DNA of 11,004 nucleotides, taken from JBBSOW01 sp038259365 (lineage in GTDB: Bacteria > Actinomycetota > Actinomycetes > Propionibacteriales > Propionibacteriaceae). Location: contig JBBSOW010000101.1 of the NCBI GenBank assembly GCA_038259365.1, positions 1 to 11,004 on the forward strand, given 5' to 3'. The translations under genes were made by a program, and so were the position numbers. The notes under the pieces were generated by a model, which was not told the origin of the DNA, searched no databases, and was given only the letters and a program-made list of their open reading frames with translations. How positions within the stretch are numbered: position 1 is the stretch's first letter; each line of letters opens with the position of its first letter. This document shows, piece by piece, positions 6,998 through 11,004 of the stretch.

Positions 6998-7071
6998 GGT
7001 GTCTTCCTTACTGCTAGCTCTGCCGGCTCTGGACACGGTAGCGTGAGGGTTCCAGGGCCAAGGAGGAACTC
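6998..7071. promoter_or_regulatory. Divergent thiL / block B intergenic region
   Basis: The 74 bp between the thiL ATG and the GTG at 7072 must hold promoters for both directions. A TAnnnT-type -10 (TAGCGT, 7039-7044) is possible for the plus direction, giving a leader of about 20 nt. TACCGT at 7035-7040 read on the minus strand is possible for thiL. Neither has a good -35. No thiamine-pyrophosphate riboswitch would fit in so short a leader and none is seen. Confidence 0.3.
7060..7066 (+). promoter_or_regulatory. Ideal Shine-Dalgarno (AAGGAGG) for the 40-codon ORF
   Basis: AAGGAGG ends 5 nt before the GTG at 7072. It is the best ribosome-binding site in the window and fixes the start of a short ORF that would otherwise be easy to dismiss. 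It is probably also the entry site for ribosomes that go on to the DUF3515 gene, which has none. Confidence 0.75.
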
Positions 7072-7194
7072 GTGAGCGTGCAGGCATCCGTTTTGATGCA
7101 GACCAGCGTCGGCAAGGCGGCCGCCGCGGTGCAGGCGACCCGCGAGATCGAGGGCAGCACCCGGACGGCCACCCGTTCCGTGGTGAACCTGTAA
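7072..7194 (+). CDS. Internally deleted Lrp/AsnC ligand-binding (RAM) domain mini-protein, 40 residues
   Basis: The 40-codon frame starts SVQASVLMQTSVGKAAAAVQ after its GTG, continues ATREIEG and ends STRTATRSVVNL. The first half matches the start of stand-alone RAM-domain proteins of actinobacteria (pattern VQAYxLIQTEVGKAxxVAxxIxxIxG). The last 12 residues match their end (xGITRTLTCPVVxL). About 38 middle residues, including the conserved AEDVTGPYDV strand, are absent, and both halves remain in frame. A full domain is about 75-80 residues and forms dimers that bind amino acids; this one lacks the core strands and is unlikely to fold the same way. The start is set by the AAGGAGG at 7060. The TAA is followed after 3 nt by the DUF3515 GTG in the same frame. 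It is either a decaying gene or a remnant kept as a translated leader. The family comparison is from memory. Confidence 0.62.
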   Translation: MSVQASVLMQTSVGKAAAAVQATREIEGSTRTATRSVVNL

Positions 7195-7197
7195 CCC

Positions 7198-7656
7198 GTG
7201 CGCCGCCCCGCTTTCCCCCTCGCCGTCGCCGCCCTGACAGCGATACTGGCGGGCGCCTGCAGCGGCCCGGTCGAGCTCGAGGAGCCGCCGGTCGACGCCG
7301 CCACGGCAAAGGTTTGTGCGGCGGTGATGGCCGACCTGCCGGAGACGGTGCTCGGCGAAACCTCCCGTGCGGTCCGCCCCGGCACGCGGGCGGCCGCCTG
7401 GGGAGATCCGGCCATCACCCTGCGCTGCGGGGTGGCCAAGCCGCCGACGTTGACCCCCTCCAGCCAGTGCTTCGCCGTCAATGGCGTCGACTGGTACGCC
7501 GAAGAGGGCCAAGGCGGTTACCTGTTCACCACCATCGGCCGGCCGGTGTTCATCGAGGTGACGGTGCCCAGCGAGTACGCCCCCGAAGCGAACGCGCTCG
7601 TCGACGTCGCGCACACCGTCGACGCGCACGTTCCGCTGGAGCGCCCGTGCGCTTGA
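7198..7656 (+). CDS. DUF3515 family lipoprotein
   Basis: A 152-residue predicted lipoprotein. Residues 1-20 form a signal peptide (RR, then a hydrophobic stretch) ending LAGA before Cys21, an acceptable though not canonical lipobox. The mature part matches DUF3515: ITLRCGV (73-79), SSQCFAVNGVDWY (88-100), LFTTIGRPVFIEVTVP (109-124). Apart from the lipidated residue there are four cysteines (40, 77, 91, 151), enough for two disulfides outside the membrane. Function is unknown; in actinobacteria these genes sit beside ddl and thiL, as here, hinting at an envelope role. The GTG start at 7198 has no Shine-Dalgarno and lies 3 nt after the TAA of the upstream 40-codon ORF, so translation probably depends on coupling. 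It converges on ddl, with stops only 16 bp apart. Confidence 0.85.
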   Translation: MRRPAFPLAVAALTAILAGACSGPVELEEPPVDAATAKVCAAVMADLPETVLGETSRAVRPGTRAAAWGDPAITLRCGVAKPPTLTPSSQCFAVNGVDWYAEEGQGGYLFTTIGRPVFIEVTVPSEYAPEANALVDVAHTVDAHVPLERPCA

Positions 7657-7680
7657 GGCGTAGGCGACGCGGCTAGCGCA
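7648..7680. terminator. Weak inverted repeat spanning the convergent DUF3515 and ddl stops
   Basis: TGCGCT (7648-7653) and AGCGCA (7675-7680) are complementary. Inside them GCGT (7658-7661) can pair with ACGC (7667-7670) around a 5-nt loop. The structure covers both stop codons of the convergent pair and is the only candidate terminator in the 16-bp gap. There is no T-tract and the stem is short, so it may be chance. Confidence 0.22.
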
Positions 7681-8809
7681 GACCCAGCGGCCGCTGCAAC
7701 GCCAGCTCCAGGAGCCGGGACACCAGCTCGGCGTAGCTCAGCCCGCTGGCCTTCCAGACCAGCGGGAACATCGAGTGCTCGGTGAAGCCGGGCATCGTGT
7801 TGATCTCGTTGATCACGACCCGGCCCTGCCGGGTGATGAAGGTGTCCACCCGCGCCATGCCCTCGCAACCCGTGGCCGTGAAGGCGGCCACCGCGAGCTC
7901 GCGCACCTGCCCGGCCAGATCGCGTTCCAGGTCGGCCGGCACCATGAGCGACACCTGCTCCTCAGGCAGGTACTTGGATTGGAAGTCGTAGAACCCGTCA
8001 TCGGTGTGCATCACCACCTCGGCCACGCGCGAGGCCAGGGGTCCGTCCTCGGCCAACCCGCCCAAGACCCCGCATTCGATCTCGCGGGCGTTCACGAAAC
8101 CCTGCTCGACGATGACCTTGGGATCGTAGGCCTGGGCGTTGGCGATCGCGGCCACCATGCCGTCCATGGAATCCACGCGGGAGATACCGATGCTGGAACC
8201 GCCTCGGGCGGGCTTGACGAAGACCGGGAACCCGAGCGAGGCGACGGCGTCCAGGCTACTGCTGGGATCGTCGCGCCATTCCGCGGGCGTGATCGCCACG
8301 AAGGGCCCGACGGGCAACCCGGCCGAAGCGAGCACCTGTTTGGTGATCTGCTTGTCCATGCCGAGCGCCGACGTGGCCACGCCCGCGCCGACGTAGCGCA
8401 ACCCCAGCATCTCGAACATGCCCTGGATCGTGCCGTCCTCGCCGAAGGGGCCGTGCAGCAGCGCGAACGCGACGTCGACGTCGTGGATGTTCACCAACGC
8501 GTCACCGTTGCGGTCGGCAATCTGCACCCGCTCGCCGCTCGATAGCCAGATCGCGTTGGCGTGCTCCTCGGACAATTCCGGGAGCCGCCCGTCCTGCACC
8601 TTCAGCTCGGCGATGTCCTCGGTGGCGAGTTGAACCCAGCGCCCCGACCTGGTGATGCCGACGCCGACGACCTCGAACCGCTCGGCGTCGATGGCCCGCA
8701 CGACGTTGGCCGCCGTGAGGCAGGACACGCCGTGTTCGCTGCTCGAACCGCCGACGATGAGCGCGACGCGCGTGCGTTGATCGTCCATTGAGGATCCGTT
8801 CTCAGTCAC
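7673..8809 (-). CDS. ddl: D-alanine--D-alanine ligase
   Basis: A 378-residue ATP-grasp enzyme that joins two D-alanines for the peptidoglycan stem peptide. Visible signatures: GGSSSEHGVS (20-29), HGPFGEDGTIQG (119-130), the ATP-grasp lysine/glycine loop KPARGGSSIGIS (199-210), FYDFQSKYL (273-281) and NEINTMPGF (334-342) with the Mg ligands. The tyrosine of FYDF corresponds to the residue that marks D-Ala-D-Ala ligases; vancomycin-resistance D-Ala-D-Lac ligases have a different omega loop, so this is an ordinary, vancomycin-sensitive type. Start: GTG at 8809 lacks a ribosome-binding site but lies 7 nt after a TAGTCT -10-like element, as in leaderless actinobacterial mRNAs. The ATG at 8788 (371 residues, MDDQRTRVALIVGG) is the alternative and has only a weak GGAT. 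It follows gpsA by 27 bp. Confidence 0.95.
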   Translation of the reverse strand: MTENGSSMDDQRTRVALIVGGSSSEHGVSCLTAANVVRAIDAERFEVVGVGITRSGRWVQLATEDIAELKVQDGRLPELSEEHANAIWLSSGERVQIADRNGDALVNIHDVDVAFALLHGPFGEDGTIQGMFEMLGLRYVGAGVATSALGMDKQITKQVLASAGLPVGPFVAITPAEWRDDPSSSLDAVASLGFPVFVKPARGGSSIGISRVDSMDGMVAAIANAQAYDPKVIVEQGFVNAREIECGVLGGLAEDGPLASRVAEVVMHTDDGFYDFQSKYLPEEQVSLMVPADLERDLAGQVRELAVAAFTATGCEGMARVDTFITRQGRVVINEINTMPGFTEHSMFPLVWKASGLSYAELVSRLLELALQRPLGLR

Positions 8810-8816
8810 CCGAGTA

Positions 8817-8822
8817 AGACTA
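8817..8822 (-). promoter_or_regulatory. Candidate -10 element for a leaderless ddl transcript
   Basis: TAGTCT on the minus strand fits the actinobacterial TAnnnT -10. Its last T is 8 nt before the first base of the GTG at 8809, the spacing expected if transcription starts at the start codon. It sits in the 27-bp gpsA-ddl gap. No clear -35 is seen. Confidence 0.3.
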
Positions 8823-8836
8823 GGGGTTTTCGCCGG

Positions 8837-9844
8837 CTAGGTTCTCTCGGGCTTGGCGCTGCGGTTCATCAACGAGCGCGCGATCTCGATGGGGGTGGCG
8901 CTGCCCGAGACCATGGCGACGACCCCGTCGACGATGGGCACGTCGACGCCGTGGGCGCGGGCCAGGGACTGCAACGAGTAGCAGGATTTGGCCCCCTCGG
9001 TGACTCCTCGGCTGAGCGCGGTGGCCTCCTCGACGGTGCGACCGCGGCCCAGGTGTTCGCCGAACGTGCGGTTTCTCGACAAGGGGGAGCTGCACGTCGC
9101 CACCAGATCGCCCAGGCCGGCGAGACCGGCGAAGGTGTGCGGATCGGCCCCCATCGCCTCGCCCAACCGGCTGATCTCGGCCAGCCCGCGCGTGATCATG
9201 CTGGCCTGGGTGTTGTGCCCCACCCCGATACCGACGGCGACACCGACCGCCAGGGCGATGACGTTCTTAGCCGTCCCGCCGATTTCGGAGCCGATCACGT
9301 CGGAGTTGGTGTAGGCGCGAAACGCGGGGGCGTGGCACATCTGTTGCAGCAGCAGGCCGGTCTCGCGCGAGGTCGCCGCGATCACTGAGGCCGACGGCTG
9401 ACCTTCGGCCACTTCGCGGGCCAGGTTGGGCCCCGAGAGCACCCCGATCCGGGAGGCATCGATGCCCGCCCGCTCGATCACCTGGCTCATTCGCAGGCCA
9501 CTGTCCACCTCGATCCCCTTGGCCAGGCTCAACACCTTGGCGTCATCCGGGATACGCCACTGCGCGAGGCACCCACCCAGCAACTGCGAAGGCACCGCCA
9601 GGACCACCGCCTCGGCGCCGTGTAGAGCGGCGGCCGCGTCCGACTCGGCGCGCAGATCGGCAGGAAGCTCGATGTCGCTCAGGTAGTCCGGATTGTGCCC
9701 GGTCCGGTTGATGGCTTGGGCCACCTCCGGGCGTCGCGCCCACAGCGTCGGCTGCGATCCGGCGCCCGCGAGCACCGTCGTGAACGCCGTCCCCCAGGCC
9801 CCCGCGCCCATCACGGCCACGCGATAGCTCGGCGATCGCGCCAT
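8837..9844 (-). CDS. gpsA: Glycerol-3-phosphate dehydrogenase [NAD(P)+]
   Basis: A 335-residue cytosolic enzyme that reduces dihydroxyacetone phosphate to sn-glycerol 3-phosphate, the backbone for phospholipids. The N-terminal Rossmann fold has GAGAWG (13-18). LAKGIE includes Lys109, SGPNLAREVAEG (137-148) follows, and the C-terminal helical domain carries the catalytic GGTAKN lysine (Lys193), GLGDL (243-247) and SRNRTFG (256-262). The length is normal for the family. The open frame runs upstream to 10375, but that part overlaps plsC and has no family similarity. The ATG at 9844 has AGGAG 8 nt upstream and lies 2 bp after the plsC stop. The adjacent acyltransferase uses the acylated form of its product, and PgsA at 1276-1878 also uses glycerol 3-phosphate. 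Confidence 0.97.
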   Translation of the reverse strand: MARSPSYRVAVMGAGAWGTAFTTVLAGAGSQPTLWARRPEVAQAINRTGHNPDYLSDIELPADLRAESDAAAALHGAEAVVLAVPSQLLGGCLAQWRIPDDAKVLSLAKGIEVDSGLRMSQVIERAGIDASRIGVLSGPNLAREVAEGQPSASVIAATSRETGLLLQQMCHAPAFRAYTNSDVIGSEIGGTAKNVIALAVGVAVGIGVGHNTQASMITRGLAEISRLGEAMGADPHTFAGLAGLGDLVATCSSPLSRNRTFGEHLGRGRTVEEATALSRGVTEGAKSCYSLQSLARAHGVDVPIVDGVVAMVSGSATPIEIARSLMNRSAKPERT

Positions 9845-9846
9845 CC

Positions 9847-10620
9847 CTACTGCTCCTGGTAGCTGTCGGTGGCGGGGTCCCAGCGCGTCTTGGGTGGTGT
9901 CTCCTCGCGCAGTTCCGCGACGAGGGCGACGACGGCGTCCATGATGCGGGCACCGGCCTCGGCGATGACCTCCTGGGTCAGCGGCTGGGCGCGCAGATCG
10001 TCCAAATCGATGGGCTCGCCCACGTTCATCTGCATGGTCTTCTTCGGCAGCAGCCGCGGGAACCCCGGGCGCCTGCCGGGCATCACCTTGTGGGCCCCCC
10101 ACTGGCCCACCGGGATGACCGGGCACCCGGCCGCCAGGGCTATCCGGGCCGCCCCGGACTTCGGCCGCATGGGCCACAGGTCGGGGTCGGCGGTCACGCT
10201 GCCCTCGGGGTAAACGCACACCGCCCGGCCCGCCTGGATGGCGCCCGTCGCCGCGGTGATCGAGTCCGCCGCCTGGGCGCTCCCGCGAAAGACGGGGATC
10301 TGGCCGCTGTTCCGGGCGGCGAAACCGACGATCGGCGCCTTGAACAGCGCCGCCTTGGCCAGGTAGCGCGGCCACCGTCCCGCCCAGATGAGGAAATGCC
10401 CAAACGCCAGCGGATCGAAATAAGACAGATGGTTGACCGCGATCACCACCCCGCCGGTGCGCGGGATGCCCCCGGCGTTTCGCCAGTCCTGGTAGGTGAA
10501 CGCCTTGAGGACGGGCGGCACGACGCGTCCGATGAGCCTCATCATGGGCTCAGCCGGCTCGCGGTTGACCGTTTTGAGTGGCGGCAAGATTCTCCGTCGT
10601 CTTGTGACGCTACGATCCAT
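9847..10620 (-). CDS. plsC: 1-acyl-sn-glycerol-3-phosphate acyltransferase (PlsC/LPLAT family)
   Basis: A 257-residue acyltransferase of the LPLAT/AGPAT superfamily, which adds the second acyl chain to lysophosphatidic acid to make phosphatidic acid. The catalytic H-x4-D motif is NHLSYFD (63-69), followed by PVFRGS (109-114) and the substrate-binding YPEGSVT (137-143). An amphipathic stretch near residues 27-41 may seat it on the membrane. ATG at 10620 is preferred because GGGGG lies 6 nt upstream; a GTG at 10647 would add nine residues, and MM at 10545 would shorten it to MMRLIGRVVPP. It is first in a plsC-gpsA-ddl operon. Actinobacterial genomes carry several such acyltransferases, so the exact acyl acceptor is inferred from the neighbouring gpsA. 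Confidence 0.9.
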   Translation of the reverse strand: MDRSVTRRRRILPPLKTVNREPAEPMMRLIGRVVPPVLKAFTYQDWRNAGGIPRTGGVVIAVNHLSYFDPLAFGHFLIWAGRWPRYLAKAALFKAPIVGFAARNSGQIPVFRGSAQAADSITAATGAIQAGRAVCVYPEGSVTADPDLWPMRPKSGAARIALAAGCPVIPVGQWGAHKVMPGRRPGFPRLLPKKTMQMNVGEPIDLDDLRAQPLTQEVIAEAGARIMDAVVALVAELREETPPKTRWDPATDSYQEQ

Positions 10621-10735
10621 CAGATCCCCCGATCCTATTCGATTCACCCTAGTGCCCGAGGCGCAGCAGGGTTGAGCCTTGCCAGCGTTCCCGAGAGAAA
10701 TCCCCTGCCGCCCGTGACTGTGCGAGCATGCCTAC
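10621..10735. promoter_or_regulatory. Divergent plsC / cofC intergenic region
   Basis: These 115 bp separate divergently transcribed plsC and cofC and should hold both promoters. For cofC, TTGAGC (10672-10677) is followed after 17 bp by GAGAAA (10695-10700), a weak match. For plsC, TAGGAT on the minus strand (10632-10637) lies too near the start to be a clear -10. No operator-like palindrome stands out. Confidence 0.3.
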
Positions 10736-11004
10736 GTGGGCGACACCAGGACAGACGCCGGTCTTTCTATCGCCGCCGTGATCGCGCTCAAGCCCGTCTC
10801 GCTGGCCAAGACCCGGCTATCTGGCGCCTCGGCGGAATTGCGCTCCCGACTGGCGTTGGCGATGGCGCTGGACGTGACGCGTGCGCTGTCGTCCACGATC
10901 CCCAACGTCATCGTCGTCAGCGACGAACCCCAACTCCAACCGCATCTTCTCCGGGCTGGCATCACCGCCCGGGTGTTGGCCGATCCCGCGGCTTGTGGGG
11001 GGAC
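10736..11004 (+). CDS. cofC: 2-phospho-L-lactate/phosphoenolpyruvate guanylyltransferase (CofC/FbiD), 5' part only
   Basis: The first 89 codons of a gene running off the right edge. After a short leader, AAVIALKPVSLAKTRLSG matches the N-terminal nucleotide-binding motif of CofC/FbiD (VVPVKPxxxAKSRL). The pattern continues with ELRSRLALAMALDVTRAL and IVVSDEPQ, then LRAGITARVLADPA. In actinobacteria this enzyme (FbiD) activates phosphoenolpyruvate with GTP in coenzyme F420 synthesis. The GTG at 10736 is the first start codon after an in-frame stop at 10715; its ribosome-binding site is poor. cofC beside plsC-gpsA-ddl is a familiar actinobacterial arrangement. The C-terminal half is not in the window, so completeness cannot be judged. 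Confidence 0.85.
   Translation, partial: MGDTRTDAGLSIAAVIALKPVSLAKTRLSGASAELRSRLALAMALDVTRALSSTIPNVIVVSDEPQLQPHLLRAGITARVLADPAACGG

Noticed and set aside
7014..7481. A 155-residue minus-strand frame upstream of thiL
   Set aside because: It overlaps the 40-codon ORF and DUF3515 on the other strand, has no recognisable family, and the plus strand shows a signal peptide and conserved DUF3515 pattern.
7673..8809. Vancomycin-resistance type D-Ala-D-Lac ligase
   Set aside because: The FYDFQSKY loop has the tyrosine typical of D-Ala-D-Ala ligases, there are no vanH/vanX neighbours, and the context is housekeeping.
9845..10375. N-terminal extension of GpsA by 177 residues
   Set aside because: It is the shadow of plsC; the Rossmann-fold start lies right after the ATG at 9844, which has a Shine-Dalgarno.

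Overview
The window looks like a stretch of chromosome from a high-GC Gram-positive actinobacterium. GC is roughly two thirds, strongly GC in third codon positions, and GTG starts are frequent. A ClgR-type regulator, a DUF3515 lipoprotein, a stand-alone CinA amidohydrolase, an actinobacterial-style RimO with a long linker, and a CofC/FbiD-type F420 gene all point the same way. The Propionibacteriales are a plausible home, but that is inference from gene content and remembered synteny; no search was run. Almost everything is core housekeeping. I see no phage, transposon, CRISPR, toxin-antitoxin or defence locus.

Left flank (1-363): no credible gene. Downstream of clgR this stretch holds a C-rich, G-poor transcript segment (about 301-340), then an eleven-unit degenerate tandem repeat of about 19 bp with a higher-order period of four units (73-289), then a perfect 15-bp inverted repeat (30-73) that abuts the array.

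Block A (364-6997, all minus strand, transcribed right to left): thiL (thiamine-phosphate kinase), ftsK (DNA translocase), rimO (ribosomal protein S12 methylthiotransferase), pgsA (phosphatidylglycerophosphate synthase), cinA/pncC (NMN deamidase) and clgR (Clp protease regulator). From ftsK to cinA the genes are separated by 2 bp, 28 bp and an 8-bp overlap, so they are probably one operon. clgR sits 86 bp further on and may have its own promoter.

Block B (7072-7656, plus strand, divergent from thiL): a 40-codon ORF with an ideal Shine-Dalgarno, which I read as an in-frame internally deleted Lrp/AsnC ligand-binding (RAM) domain gene. A DUF3515 lipoprotein follows after its stop plus 3 nt and has no Shine-Dalgarno of its own. 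This pair is the most unusual coding feature in the window.

Block C (7673-10620, minus strand): plsC (1-acylglycerol-3-phosphate acyltransferase), gpsA (glycerol-3-phosphate dehydrogenase) and ddl (D-Ala-D-Ala ligase). This operon supplies glycerophospholipid and peptidoglycan precursors; PgsA in block A uses sn-glycerol 3-phosphate, the product of GpsA. A divergent cofC/fbiD (F420 biosynthesis) begins at 10736 and is cut by the window edge. ddl and the DUF3515 gene converge with only 16 bp between them.
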